Shown here: in pieces, positions 43,776 to 57,104 of the stretch
Numbering within the stretch: position 1 is the stretch's first letter
Layout of the letters: each line of letters starts with the position of its first letter
DNA from: Erpobdella octoculata
Taxonomy: Eukaryota; Annelida; Clitellata; Hirudinida; Erpobdellidae
DNA: 64,000 nucleotides
Direction of reading: 5' to 3'
Assembly (NCBI GenBank): GCA_963978895.1
Contig: OZ022246.1
Location: forward strand, 22,774,758-22,838,757
The notes under the pieces: model-generated
What the model was told of the DNA's origin: nothing
Database searches by the model: none
The model's input: the letters and a program-made list of their open reading frames with translations, nothing else
Made by a program: the position numbers and the translations under genes

Positions 43776-45046
43776 CTAGCAGTGCCCGTAGCGGCTTCGC
43801 TCGCATGAAATTAGAGAGTTTAAACGTGCATCCATAGTAGAGATCATTTTTTTAGGTCTCGGCTCGGCCCGTCAACAAATTAGCCCAGCCCGTTTTAAAA
43901 ACCCAAACTCCTGGCCCGGCACAGCCCGTCTGAATTAGGCCCGGCCCATTTTAACAGGCCTAGAAGTTCTATATACTTGATAAAAAACTTCGGCCCGTCC
44001 CACCTTGACCTCAGGTTTGGCCCGGCCAAACTGAAGACCTTAAAATCACTAAAATATCTATATACTTGGTGAAAAACCTCGGCCCGTCCCACTTTGATTT
44101 AAGGTTTGGCATGGCCCGTGTGAAGACTCTAAAATTACGGCTTGGCCCGGCCGATGATAAACTGGACTTAGCTACTTTTAACCGGCACAAAACTTCAAAA
44201 TACTAATTTTTACATTTGTAGCACTTATAGTTTGTGAGTAGCAGTTATTTTGAAATCAAATAACCCTTATTTCCACCCCACATTTGAGGTCCTGGAAACC
44301 AAATTTTCAAAAAAGGCTAAAACATGTATTTCATTATTTTTGGAGTATAAACTAAATACTAATTTTTACTTCTGTAGCATTAACAGTTTTTGAGTAGCAG
44401 CTACTTTAAAAACCAAATAACTCAAAAAATGATGAAACACGTATATCTTTTTTTTGAGTAGATACTTAGTATTAATTTTTACATCGGTGGCAATTACAGT
44501 TGTTGAGTAGCAGTTACTTTAAAAACCAAATAACCCTATTTTCTACCCCACATTTGAAGTCCTGGAAACCAAATTTTCAAAGAATTGTGAAACCCGTATA
44601 TCATTATTTTTAGAGTAGAAACTAAATACTAATTTTTACTTTTGTAGCATTAACAGTTTTTGAGTAGAAGCTACTTTAAAAACCAAATAACCCAATTTTC
44701 CAACCCACATTTGAGGTCCGGGAAACCGAATTTTCAAAAAATGGTGAAACACGTATCTTTTTATTTTTCCAGAAAAATCCATATACCAAATTTCAAAATC
44801 TCCTCATTTTTGGTTTTCGAGATATACATTGTTTTAGAAAAAAGCTTGTTTTCCAGTTTTTTCCCCTCAGGAGCAAAAATTTCAAAAATCCTTTCTTAGC
44901 GAATGTTTACGCTATAAAAGTAATATAAGTTCCAAATTTCACGTTCCTAGGATGAGGCGTTTGAGCTCGGCGTTGATTATCAGTCAGTCATCTGTCAGTC
45001 AGTCAGTCAGTCAGTCAGTCAGGACATGTTCTTTTATATATATAGA
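43776..45046 (+). mobile_element. Interspersed element, copy 1 of a tandem pair
   Basis: It begins ACTAGCAGTGCCCGTAGCGG + CTTCGCTCGC. A GGCCCG-rich block follows (43850-44170), then about four internal repeats of ~120-155 bases (landmark ACTAATTTTTAC near 44209, 44356, 44473 and 44626). It ends GATTATCAGTCAGTCA + TCAG repeats + GGACATGTTCTTTTATATAT. No protein-coding capacity is seen. Confidence 0.75.
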
Positions 45047-46476
45047 CTGGCAGTGCCCGTAGCGGCTTCGCTCGCATGAAATTAAAAAATTTGAACCGTG
45101 CATACATAGTAGAGTACCCACTGCACGGATCAATTTTTTAAGTCTCGGATCCGCCCGTCGACAACTTGGCCCAGCCCGTTTCAAAAACCGAAATTCCTGG
45201 CCCGGCACGGCCCGTCTAATATGGGCCCGGCCCGTTTTTACAGGCCTAGAAGTTCTATATACTTGATGAAAAACTTCGGCCCGTCCTACCTTGACTTCAG
45301 GTTTTAGCCCGGCCCGTCTGAACACCTTAAAATCACTCAAATGTCTATATACTTGGTTAAAAATATCGGCCCGTTCCACCTTGATTTAAGGTTTGGGCAG
45401 GGCCGTATGAAAACCCTAAAATAACGGCTTGGCCCGTCCTTCCGGTGATAAGCTGAACTCATCTACTTTTAACCGGCCCAAAACCTCAAAATACTAATTT
45501 TCACATCTGTAGCATTTACAGTTTTTGAGTAGCAGTTATTTTAAAATCAAATAACCCCTTTTCCACTTCACGTTTGAGGTCCTGGAAACCAAATTTTCAA
45601 AAAATGGTAAAACACGTATATCTTTATTTTTAGAATAGAAACTAAATACTAATTTTTACATCTGTGGTATTTACAGTTTTTGAGTAGCAGTTACTTTAAA
45701 AAACAAATAACCCTATTTTCCACCCCACATTTGAAGTCCTGGAAACCAAATTTTCAAAAAATGCTAAAACACGTATTTCATTATTTTTGAAGTATAAACT
45801 AAATACTAATTTTTACTCCTGTAGCATTCACAGCTTTTGAGTAGCAGCTACTTTAAAAACCAAATAACCCAATTTTCCAACCCACATTTGAGGTCCGGGA
45901 AACCAAATTTGTAAAAAATGGTAAAACACGTATATCTTTTTTTTTAGAAAAGAAACTAAATAATAATTTTTACATCTGTGGTATTTACTGTTTTTGAGTA
46001 GCAGTTACTATAAAAGACAATTAGCCCTATTTTCCACCCCACATTTGAAGTCCTGGAAATCAAATTTTCAAAAAATGCTAAAACACGTATTTCATTATTT
46101 TTGGAGTAGAAACTAAATACTAATTTTTACTCTTGTAGCATTAACAGTTTTTGAGTAGAAGCTACTTTAAAAACCAAATAACCCAATTTTCCAACCCACA
46201 TTTGAGGTCCGGGAAACCGAATTTTCAAAAAATGGTGAAACACGTATCTTTTTATTTTTTAAAAAGAATCTCATTTTTGGTTTTCGAGATATACATTGTT
46301 TTAGAAAAAAGTTTGTTTTCCAGTTTTTCCCCCTCAGGAGCAAAATTTTTAAAAATCCTTTCTTAGCGGATGTTTACGCTATAAAAGTAATATAAGTTCC
46401 AAATTTCACGTTCCTAGGATGAGGCGTTTGAGCTCGGCGTTGATTATCAGTCAGTCAGGACATGTTCTTTTATATA

Positions 46477-46477
<1 letters not shown>
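45047..46477 (+). mobile_element. Interspersed element, copy 2 of a tandem pair
   Basis: It has the same start (ACTGGCAGTGCCCGTAGCGG), GGCCCG block (45120-45480), internal repeats (five landmarks, near 45494, 45647, 45803, 45961 and 46118, spaced ~155 bases) and TCAG-GGACATGTTC ending as copy 1. It is longer because it has one more internal unit. The junction between copies lacks intervening host sequence. Confidence 0.75.
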
Positions 46478-46725
<248 letters not shown>

Positions 46726-46797
46726 TTTTTCCTGTTCTATAATTTCAGTAGCAATATATTTCAATGGCTGAAATGTTTGGATTTGAGAACATTTCAA

Positions 46798-47424
46798 ATG
46801 ATGAAACTTGTCAAGGAAACCAGTTCAGAAAACATGTTTATTGATGGAGATAAAGAGGTAAAACCTGTAAAACCGCAAAAAGTTGAAAAACCATGCAAGT
46901 GTCAACATTGTGAAAAGTCGTTTGTTTCTATCTCAAAACTGGCACAACACACAAGAATACACACTGGTGAAAAACCATACAAATGTCAGCACTGTGAAAA
47001 ATCGTTTAGTCAAAAAACAAGCCTGATACTACATACACGAGTACACACTGGTGAAAAACCATTCAGTTGTCAGTACTGTGAGAACTGTTTCGTCAGTAGC
47101 TCGCATCTGATTCAACACTTAACTGTACACACTGGTGAAAAACCATATAAGTGTCAAAAATGTGAAAAAAGTTTTAGCACCAGGTCAATTCTGTTAGCAC
47201 ACTTGAACATCCACACTGGTGAACAGCCATACAAATGTCAGCACTGTGAAAAATCATTTAGTGCAAAATCAAACCTGATAAAACATACACGAATACACAC
47301 TGGTGAACAACCATACAGATGTCAACACTGTGAAAAAGCGTTTAGTGTAAAATCAAACCTGATGCGACATACCCGAATACACACAAGTGAAAAACTTCAA
47401 TCTGTTTGTCTTAACATCTTCTGA
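46798..47424 (+). CDS. C2H2 zinc-finger protein with six fingers
   Basis: It encodes 208 residues. After a ~30-residue basic/acidic leader come six Krueppel-type C2H2 fingers joined by HTGEKP or HTGEQP linkers (CQHCEKSF...HTRIH and so on), then a short tail SEKLQSVCLNIF. It is probably a nuclear sequence-specific DNA-binding protein; targets cannot be inferred. The ATG at 46798 is the first in-frame start downstream of a good 3' splice site (TGTTCTATAATTTCAG, ending 46748), which makes an upstream untranslated exon likely. An ATG at 46764 opens a 25-codon frame overlapping the start. There is no KRAB, BTB or SCAN domain. The fingers are near-identical in spacing, as in lineage-expanded families. 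Confidence 0.9.
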   Translation: MMKLVKETSSENMFIDGDKEVKPVKPQKVEKPCKCQHCEKSFVSISKLAQHTRIHTGEKPYKCQHCEKSFSQKTSLILHTRVHTGEKPFSCQYCENCFVSSSHLIQHLTVHTGEKPYKCQKCEKSFSTRSILLAHLNIHTGEQPYKCQHCEKSFSAKSNLIKHTRIHTGEQPYRCQHCEKAFSVKSNLMRHTRIHTSEKLQSVCLNIF

Positions 47425-47584
47425 TGCTTAAACAGGTAAAGATAAAAATTGGTCCGCCTGTTGTTACAATTCATACTATTGCTATTGGTTGAAGGACATA
47501 CTTTCTTTTGCCTTAGTTTTTACTAAAAGTGCATGGACTTGCTTCTTTTTGCCATGGCTATTACACCGAAACTAAACAAAAATT

Positions 47585-47590
47585 AATAAA
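47585..47590 (+). terminator. Candidate polyadenylation signal of the zinc-finger gene
   Basis: AATAAA about 160 bases after the stop codon. Confidence 0.35.
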
Positions 47591-47599
47591 TTTGCAAAT

Positions 47600-49910
47600 A
47601 CCATAATGTAGGATTTGTTTCCTACCATTAAACAAATTATTTATCTCATTTTTTGCAAAAAGCTGACTTGCTTCCTTTTGCCAAAGCGGGGCAGTATGGC
47701 GTTATGATGTAGCTAACTGCTCACCGATTGCCAAACCGTTAATTACGTGGTTATTCTAAATGCGAAAATCTCAATTGTTTAATTTACTACAAACCTGCGA
47801 CTTAACCTCGCAAACTCACAAGACTTAACTTCTTAGATGTTTATGATGATGATGACGATTATGAAGATGATGAAGATAACGAAATGATGATGACGACGAT
47901 TAGAGTGACGATGACGTTGGTGATGCTGCCAGAATCACTACTGCTGATCCTGCTGATGGTGATGATGATGATGACGTTGAAATCGAAAGCAAAACGCTCC
48001 TTTTTATTTTATTTTATTTTATTCAAATTCCAAATAATCTCAGTAGGTAAATTAACTTGTTCTTCGCTCGTACGCGCCCCCTCCCTCCCCCCACGACCTG
48101 GTTTGCACCGGAACGCCGAAGGGTCAGACGATTAATCAATACACGCCTTTATTTATTCGTATATACGAGTATATATGTAGACGTATTTATACAGAGAACA
48201 AACAATACAGTCGTCTTGAGGTTTGAACCAAGTAATTATGGACAATAAATTTGTATTTAACGAATTATTAAGCAACTCGGTGGTGCATAAAATTCTTTGA
48301 TTGGTGGCACCGGTTGGGCTAGGGGCGTGCATTATTCACTTCCCCCGTCGTTCTCCGTGCATGCTGAGTTGAATTTAAAGAAGAAAGCAAGTTAAGAAAA
48401 AACGTGGTTAAAAAGGATTTTGCTCTTAAAAAAAGAGAGAAACAACTCAGCATATGTATCTGAAAAGCTTCGTGGCACTCCACATTAATAAATTATATAA
48501 TTCTACAACTTTTCCACACTTCGGATGACTCAACATCACTCCCATGAATTAATTGTCTTCAGCAGCAATTTTACGCACGAGCGAGTTTTCGCGAACCAAA
48601 TTAAACTTTTTTTTATTTTAATTAACAATCTCTCTTCTTCTACTTCTTCTGAAGACAGATTAAAATAAAACTCGGTGTTCTATATTTGAGGAGCGACATG
48701 GTTTATTTATACCAACACACACATGCAGCTCTCCCTGTCCGGTATAAACGGCCCCCCCACGCCATGCATCTGGAAAATGCATTAATGCGTTTAACATGAG
48801 ATTTACCACGGCGAAAAGCAAATAAATTGTTTATGCAGATAAAATATTTGTGATTCCTCATCGCAGCGCCATCTGCTTCGTCTCTGGTGCCATCTTGCCG
48901 TTTCAGATAATAACAAAGCTCTCGTGTATATGAAAGATTCCCTCTTTCGAATTTGAGCAAAGATGCTCGCCTCCATTTCTTTCTTTCTTCTTCTTTTTCT
49001 TCTTCCAGATGCCAAGCGTTTCATTTTCATCCTTATATTGCTCCGTTGTCTCCTAACTTTACGCGCGCTATACCAATTAATCAAAGTTCCGAAGCGACAG
49101 TGGCCAGAGGTCATCAATTACGGAGCCGACAGCACAAGTATTTGCGAATTAAAAAAAAAATCGAATTTCAATATCTGGTTTTGTATCATCATTTGTTTTT
49201 TATGTTGAATTTGCGTTTTTTTCTGCAAAAAACTCATCGCCAACTTCAGTGCGTATGATTGATGTAGCTCCATGGGAAAACCGTCGAAATTATAATTGCA
49301 TGCGGGTGCACTCTCTCTTTCCTTCTCTCTCTCTCTCTCTCTCCCTCTCTTGGTCTTCATTAAAATCTTTTTTGCTGTTTTTGTCGTTATAACTTGATTA
49401 TTTTATCAAATTATTGATTTAATGCTTTCCAAAAGCAAACAATTAAAAATTTTAAGTGCGGATAAATAACTTAAAAATAGATGAAGAAATTAAAAACGCG
49501 TTTGCCCGCATAACAAATACAATCATTGACAAATACAATCATTGTTTAATTTGACTTCATTGCATTTTCCCCCGTCCTGATATATTTTCCTAGGTCCTAT
49601 AATAGTGTTTGTCGTTTCTTTTTCTTTTCAAAGCTTCTCTCAAATAGCACCCGAGGCATCCATTGGAAGAAAAACTCAATTTTGTTTTAAGGCTTGCAGT
49701 GATTTCAAATTCTGGAGTCGCAATTTGATCCCATGCTTGCTCCTAAAATATAATTTTGATTTTTTTACAAATTTACAAGTATACCTACCTAACGCAGCGA
49801 TATATAGTTGAAAAAAATAAGGAAACTTAGTTGTAGTATCATCGTGATACATGTATTGAAATGTTACAGTCGATATTTTTGCTTTTTACACACTTTTACT
49901 TAACTTGTTG
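47600..49910. other. No gene recognised
   Basis: A GAT-rich patch (47840-47970), CT runs near 49320-49350 and otherwise AT-rich sequence. The open frames at 48703-49360 show no family motif and overlap each other on both strands. Confidence 0.4.
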
Positions 49911-49915
49911 ACTTC

Positions 49916-49917
<2 letters not shown>

Positions 49918-49998
<81 letters not shown>

Positions 49999-50170
49999 GT
50001 CTATCTGTCCGTCTATCTGTCTATCTGTCTGTCGTCAAATTTTGCAATCGATTTTTAACTAACTTCCCGATGAGCTAGAGACTTAAAAATTTAAACATAC
50101 CTCCGAACTGATTAACAATGCATTCTATCAAATTTTCGGATCGATTGGACAGAATTTAATTAAATAATTA
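49918..50170 (+). mobile_element. CTGT-array-headed dispersed repeat
   Basis: About 28 CTGT units (49918-50030) followed by TTTTGCAATCGATTTTTAAC, TAACTTCCCGATGAG and GCATTCTATCAAATTTTCGG. Relatives are seen at 27355-27500 (+), 31680-31770 and 12430-12560 (-). Confidence 0.6.
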
Positions 50171-50179
50171 TTTGTGATA

Positions 50180-51670
50180 TTTTCGTCGAACTATTTATTG
50201 TCTATGCTAATGTGTGCTTGTTGTTTATGCTGTAAAAATATAAAAGTGTGTTTTTAAAAAAACTTTGTTTTTGCTTTACTTGTTAAACAATGTTTTGATA
50301 CATTAACACCATGACCATTTATCGTCTTCAATTTGAAAAGAAGAATATTTCGATTTAGGGAGTGGGGGTCGGTTTGTTTCACCCATATAGATATCTATGG
50401 TTGCACCAACCAACTATCGATGTAATGTAATGCAGCTAGGGTCTTCTTCGCCCGGGGACAAAACACAAAATCTGTGCCCCGTACATAGCCTCTTTTGCTT
50501 CTTGTTTCCAAAAAACCTGATGACCGGGAGAGAGGTTTAGTCGACAGAGCCACTTGTCAAAAAAGAATTCGAAACCCTCTTTTCATTTTTCCTTCCAAAA
50601 CACCTGATGACTGGGGGATAGTACTCGAAGCCATAGAAATTGCTAGATACAGCAAAATAATAATAATAATAAACTTGTTTGCTCACTGAAAATACGCTTC
50701 CTCAAGCCCTGCGCCTGGGGACAACTGTCTCCCTGCCCCCTCGCTACGCCTCTGAATAGACAGAAATACCTAGCCACTAAGTTGAGTTAAAAGCGCTATA
50801 ACTAGCGAACATACCAGACAGTTTTACAGTCTAAGTCTAAACGCTAAAACTGGAAATTTAGGTATGAATTTTGAGCATGTTAGGCGTCATTTTATTTCGA
50901 ATGTTTAAATATCAAAGGAAATAAAAAAAATGCATTTATTTCACGCTGAAATATTAGGCTACGTCTATGTACTGCACTAGGGAATTAATGGGTATGTGAC
51001 TTTGACACCAAAAGCTTTAATGACTTCCAACTACTTTAAAGTTACGGTATTTTATAAACACGAAATATTTTCGATTTTGTCATTAGTCCTGGAGCTATAA
51101 CAGTGTCTTTTTTAATGTTCTTCATATAATTTCGTACCCTCTATAATATAATATATTCAAAGAATTTTTGATCCCACCCCACAACTAAAATCATGAACCA
51201 CCTGTCCCCATCCCCGTGACAATGCGTAACCTAATCACTTTATTTACATAGGTGGGAAACGCCCGCCGTAGCTTGACTCCAAAGTTTTGGCACTGTAACA
51301 TGGTGACTTGTGTTGCGGTTGTCTTTTATGACGCTAACAGTTTACATAAATTTAATATTTCTTTGCAAGTCTTTCAGTGTTGACAGCTTTTTTCAGTAGT
51401 AGTAAAAGTAAAGTATACTACTAATTAAACTACTATTATAAATAACTGAAGTGTAGTAGTAGACGACGTAGACCAGTTTAAAGTGGTAAGACTAATAAGC
51501 AAGTAGTTTTTTTTATTGGGGTTAAGACTTACTTAGTCAGTCTCTCAACTTTACACCTTGTCTTCTTAGTTAGTTGAATTATGTCCATTATGCTATAGGT
51601 CTCTAAGGTTGTACAGTTAATATATGGTTTGCAAACTTGAGAGTGGAAATTAATTAATAATAAGCCCACT
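50180..51670. other. Upstream flank of the SLC12A9 gene
   Basis: No coding sequence is supported. The end at about 50700-50752 (CCTCGCTACGCCTCTG, complement CAGAGGCGTAGCGAGG) resembles one hAT terminus, but a matching left end and target duplication were not found. No clear promoter element was recognised. Confidence 0.4.
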
Positions 51671-51673
51671 AGA

Positions 51674-54600
51674 ATGAATAGTTTGAGCAATTCACTACTG
51701 GATGTTGTCAATTCGATTGATAATGAAGACCCGGCTAATGAATCAAATCCTCTGCTTACTAACACCCCTTCCTTGCAGTTCTTTCCAGATGAACAAGATG
51801 ATGTGCCTTTAATAAATCAGGTTACTCAGTGAAGTTCTATGGTATTGTTAAATGAATGCAAAAGTGGATGGATATTTAAATAAATCACTATTTACAAAGT
51901 GCCTACAATTTTCAATTACGTTGCTATGGTATTGTTAAATGAATGCAAAAGTGATTGGATATTTAAATAAATCACTATTTACAAAAGTGCCTGCAATTTT
52001 CAATTACGTTGCTTATTCATTCAGCGTGATGAAAACAACATCCTAATTAAGAACGATTCAGCTTCCAAAAGAACACTTGGAACATTCGCCGGAGTGTTTT
52101 GTCCCGTCGCAATGGCGATGTTCAGCACTTTGTTGTTCCTTAGATTGGGTGACCTTTTGTTTTTGTTTTATGAAAATTAAGTAAGAACATTGAAATTTAT
52201 TGCAAATTATTGAATGTGTTTTTCTTCTGTTTTTAGTTAAATTTCTATATAGAAATAATCTGACAATCATTTGTTTTTGACGTGCGTTATTTCACCTCAG
52301 GTTTCGTTCTCGGACAAGCTGGACTTTTGCAGTCTCTTGTGATGTTTTTTCTGGCATACATCATTATGTTTTTGACCATTCTATCGATTTGTGCCATTTC
52401 AACCAATGGAGCTGTGGAGGGAGGAGGAGCTTATTGTATGATCATTTGTTTTTATGCGTCCATTTAATACGCAGACATACGAATACCAACATCATTATCA
52501 TTTAAATTTATACAGATTTAAAAACATATCTATATAATTTCTATCTATTAGTTGTAAAACGTTTGTATGCTATCTGCTGCAGATCTGGATTCAAATCTCA
52601 GTTACCAGTGAAGCTTTATTACTTTATTGTTTTAGCATGAAATTTTACTTTTCCAACTCCTGATTATTCCAATTCAGTTTTCCATAAGGTAGTGAATAAA
52701 TGAGTACCATTACTGACCAGGGGTAATTGTCAAGACTTACCATCACTGGGGGCTGTATATATAATAATTTACTGTCATTTAAAGAAAAACTGGAGAATAG
52801 ATAGTATGAACACATAATTAAATTTTTATTTCTTCTCCAGTTATGATCAGTCGGGCTCTGGGTCCGGAATTTGGGGGAGGAATAGGCCTGTTGTTTTTCC
52901 TCGCTCAAGTGGTCAGCTGTGCATTGTACACTTCCGGACTCGTTGAAGCTGTGACGACTAATTTCGGTCAAAACGGTAGATGCTTATTTTTATACCATAG
53001 AATAATTAGTTAATAAATTATAAATTAATTAATTAATAAATGATAAAATAAATAATTAATTAATTATAAATAAATTAATTAATAAAATATAAAATAATTA
53101 ATTAATAAGTTATAGAATAATTAATTAGAACAGAATTTCTTAATGTGGAAGAAAATTATTTTAAAGGGGTTTTTAATTTCAGGGGCCTTGATTAGTCTCG
53201 ACCATTCGGGCCTTCCGGTCTCGTTCTGGTACAATTACCTTTATTCGACTGTCATTCTTCTTGTGTGTCTCATCATTTCTCTTGTCGGTGGACATCTTTA
53301 CGGAAAAACTAACATCTTTACGTTCGTTGTAAGTGAACGTGTTTCAATCTTGAACCGGCGAATAATTATTTCATTCATAAATTTAATTAAAGTTTCTGTT
53401 CATCTCTTGCTTGACATCATTTAGACCTTAATGATTAAATTGTATAAAATCAACAATTGTAACAAAATGCAGTTTATAGCGGCCTGCAGTTGATGGCTAT
53501 ATGCCTTGTATTGACAAAATTGTACGATTAAAAAAACTCAATCGAAATACAATCCAGAGTAGATTAACAATTAAAACTAGCCTGTTTTTTTATTCATCAC
53601 CATTGAAATCTTCAGGTTGTGATCATCTGTGCGTCGTCAGTGTTTGTCAGCATGTTATCCAAGCACGGAACATGCGTCGAATATCCTGCCAAGAACAACA
53701 AATCCACTTGGTATAACGGCAACCAAACGACGTACCCGAACTGCTCCAACAACAGCGCTGCATACACCGGCCTAAGCAAGGAAACGTTTTCCAGCAACAT
53801 TTTCAGTGCGCAAGTTGTAGTAATTTTTGAATATATAGTATTTTTAATTTGATTCATTCATTTTCGCTGTATGTTCCATTTTGTTAATTTATGTATCCGT
53901 GGCCTATCACAGGCTCTTATGACATCGACTACAGCACAGGTAACGTCATGAGCTTCGCGGTGGTCTTTTCCGTCCTCTTCAGTAGCGTCACAGGAATCAT
54001 GAACGGAGCCAATATGTCCGGTTTGAATTTATAGTTCTTGCCCCGGTTGTAAAGAGTCTCTTTTTAAAATTGTATTTAATTAGCTTTTTCGTTTACTATA
54101 ACAGTAATGAGTTTTCCTTTTTTAAGTTTTCTAAGAAGAATTTTTTAGCGAGAAAGTTGGGGAATTTGTTGGGTTTATTAATTATTAATTAACTTTAATA
54201 TTCCGTGTGAATAAAGAAAAGAAAGGTGTTTTTTTTTTCTTAGGGACGAAAATACTTTAATTGTTTAAGTAACAAACATGCTCATCACAGGAGAATTGAA
54301 AAATCCTGGTTCTGCAATTCCAAGGGGAACGATATCAGCCGCTGCATTTGCTCTTTCCACTTTCATTCTTCTTCTCTTCCTCTGCTCTTTTACCGTCTCC
54401 AAGTATGAACCTTTTTTTTTTATTACGTCAACATTTACAGATGTAATTAAAAAACCATATTTTCTTTTTGATTACAAAGCGATTTAAAAATTACAGAGAG
54501 CTTCTCATCGGGAATTATAATTTCTTGCTGTCCGTCAACTTGTGGCCGCCTTTCGTAGCTATCGGAATGATCGCGGCCACTCTTTCCGCTTCTTTGGGTA

Positions 54601-56824
54601 ACCTCATCGGTGGTTCGAGGATTCTGTGTGCTCTGGCTAAAGATAACATATACGGTAAGGTTTTTAAGTAATATGTATTGCATCTTGAGTGATGAATTTT
54701 TCAAATAAATAGGATAATCATTCCAGAGAGTCACTTAGCTGTGTTAATGATATATAATAGGAAAATAAAAATAAAAAAAATAAAGGTTTATTTTTATGTT
54801 TTTATATTTTTATCGAGGTGTATATTGGTGGCATGTTAATTAACAATGCACCAATCATGGCTATACCAGGTTGCATTATTTTTACAAAGTAATAGAATGT
54901 ATTTATCTGCTGCTAATAAAGTAAATAAATGAATAAATAATTTAATAATTAGGTTTTCTATTGAAACCCGCTGCAAAAACAACGAGTGGTGGAAATCCCG
55001 TGTTGGCCGTTCTCATCACCTGGATCCTCGTACAGGTCATCTCCCGTCAAATTATTTATTATCTTTTAAAATATTTACGATCGTCTGCATTTTTCGATTT
55101 CTTCTCGTAAATTTTATTCCAGCTGATACTCCTAGTTGGGTCGTTAAACGACATCGCGCCGATGTGTTCGGAAATGTTCCTGCTTTCTTACGCCATGACC
55201 AATTTTGCCTGCCTGGCTCTTGACCTCACATCGGCCCCGAATTTTAGGTGATTTTCGTTAACTTCGTTGAGTGTAGTGGTACTCCCCTTTTACGACCTCG
55301 AAAATGTCACAAAAAATTCGGTTGTAAAAAGGAGGGATGCCCAAGTGAAGCTATGTAACAATCCACCAATCTTGGTCAACAACCGGTCAGGAATGAGATA
55401 GGGTCGTGCATGGGGAGTATCACTGTATTACTTTACTGCTATAGAGATGTTTGTTGTATTTAAATTGTATTTTTTTTTGTAGGCCCATGTTTAAATATTT
55501 CTCATCTTATACATCGTTCCTGGGAATGATCGGGTGCCTCGTGATGTGCTTTTTCATCAATTACATCTACGCTCTGATCGCAGTGGCCACTTTTGCCATT
55601 CTCGTTATAGGCCTGCACATGAGAGGGTTTGAAAATTCGTGGGGTTCCATAAGCCAGGCTCTGATATTCCATCAGGTACGTAAGTACCTGCTTCTACTCG
55701 ACTTGCGGAAAGACCATATTAAGTTCTGGAGACCTCAGATGCTCCTCATGGTTGCCAATCCAAAGCAAAGCAGCCAATTGATTGATTTCATCAACGACTT
55801 GAAGAAAAGTGGGTTGTTTCTTGTCGGCCATGTTAAAGTTGGGGATTTGGATGCGGAGGAAAGCGACCCGCTTCAAAGAGAGCACCTAATATGGCTAAAA
55901 TTAATAGAAAAGATCAGTGCAAAAGCATTCGTCGAGCTTACGATGGCGCCGACAGTGAGACGAGGCATGCACCACTTGATCAGGCTGTCCGGACTGGGGG
56001 GCATGAAACCCAACACGGTCTGCTTCGGCTTTTACGACGATTCCCCTCCCGTCGACACTTTCAACCGATTCAAGCATCCGTCTACGAAGAACAAAGTGAT
56101 ACGGCTGTACACAAGGAACGCAGGGAGTTCTCGCAGCGAACCGGCCTTGTTCGAAGTTTTCGACGAGATGAGAGTGGAAAAGAGCTTTTCCAAACTGGAG
56201 TACGTACTCATGCTTCGCGATTCCATCAAACTGGGCAAGAACGTCTGCCTTTTCCGCAACTTCCAGAATCTGAACAAGGTCCAGATCGAGTCGAACAGCG
56301 ATAAGATGTTCATCGACGTCTGGCCGGTCAATTTCTTCGACGTTAACTCCACTTCAGTCAACTTTGACAAAACTTGTTTATTTCTCTTGCAACTGGCGTG
56401 CATTCTGCACATGGTAGCCGGTTGGAGAAAGTGCACAAAGCTTCGCATATTTGCTTGCAGTAGGAGCTGTAGTCAAGAAATGGCAAGAATGGAAGCTCAG
56501 CTAGCTGAGTTTTTGAACCTGCTGAGGATAAGAGCGGACATAAAAGTCGTCGAGATAGACGAAATCATCTACCACCTTCACATATCCTCAGACTTTCCAG
56601 CTGGATCGGACCCCGTACTTTCCGACAGTTATCCGGTGCAAGTAAATCAAATGATCAAGTCACAGTCTTCCAACACGGCAGTACTCTTCATGTATCTACC
56701 GGCGGTGCCGAGCACGGATCACAAACAATTGACGTACATCCGTCAGTTGGATCTTCTCACCCAGGACCTTCCACCGACTGTGCTCGTACACGGGCTGCAA
56801 CCCGTCATTTGTACCACCCTGTGA
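51674..56824 (+). CDS. SLC12A9: SLC12A9-type cation-chloride cotransporter family protein
   Basis: Twelve exons: 51674-51822, 52025-52148, 52301-52435, 52841-52975, 53183-53328, 53616-53805, 53913-54020, 54291-54402, 54497-54654, 54953-55035, 55123-55247 and 55483-56824. Exons 2-12 have GT-AG borders and matching phases. The product is about 934 residues, close to vertebrate SLC12A9 (about 914), with the family's transmembrane core ([63 protein letters not shown]) and a large soluble C-terminus ([40 protein letters not shown], ending [13 protein letters not shown]). SLC12A9 is an orphan member acting in endolysosomal or plasma membrane. In exon 1 the start frame (MNSLSN..., [10 protein letters not shown]) is two bases out of register with the end ([11 protein letters not shown]) across a TTTT run near 51778-51784, so either the sequence has a 2-base indel or the exon model is incomplete. 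The convergent AP-2 mu gene follows 1 kb downstream. Confidence 0.94.
51839..52012. repeat. 85-bp tandem duplication at a splice acceptor
   Basis: Two near-identical copies (51839-51923, 51924-52012) starting CTATGGTATTGTTAAATGAA in SLC12A9 intron 1. The second runs into the acceptor of exon 2 (ATTCATTCAG, ending 52024). Confidence 0.95.
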
Positions 56825-57104
56825 GATATTAATGACTGCCAGAACATCTATAAATCTCGGTGTTTCACTTGCCCCTTTTGCGTCATCGAGTTGTATCAAA
56901 AATGTATGCAGTCACTTTATTTTTTATATTTGAAATTGTTTTTCTCTCTCCACCTATGCAGTTATCAAAGTTTATAAGCACTAATAAGATTTATAACTCA
57001 ACTTGTATTATCTTAAAACATATATTGTATTATATTATCAAAACATTTTATTTAAACTGTTTATCTTGATATCAGTTGTTAACCTACTATCTGAGGGTTA
57101 AAAT

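Noticed and set aside
50400..50752. Possible third hAT MITE ending CGCTACGCCTCTG
   Set aside because: No matching left terminus and no 8-bp target duplication found.
52555..52612. tRNA-like B box (GGATTCAAATCTC) in SLC12A9 intron 3
   Set aside because: No A box at proper spacing and no cloverleaf pairing.
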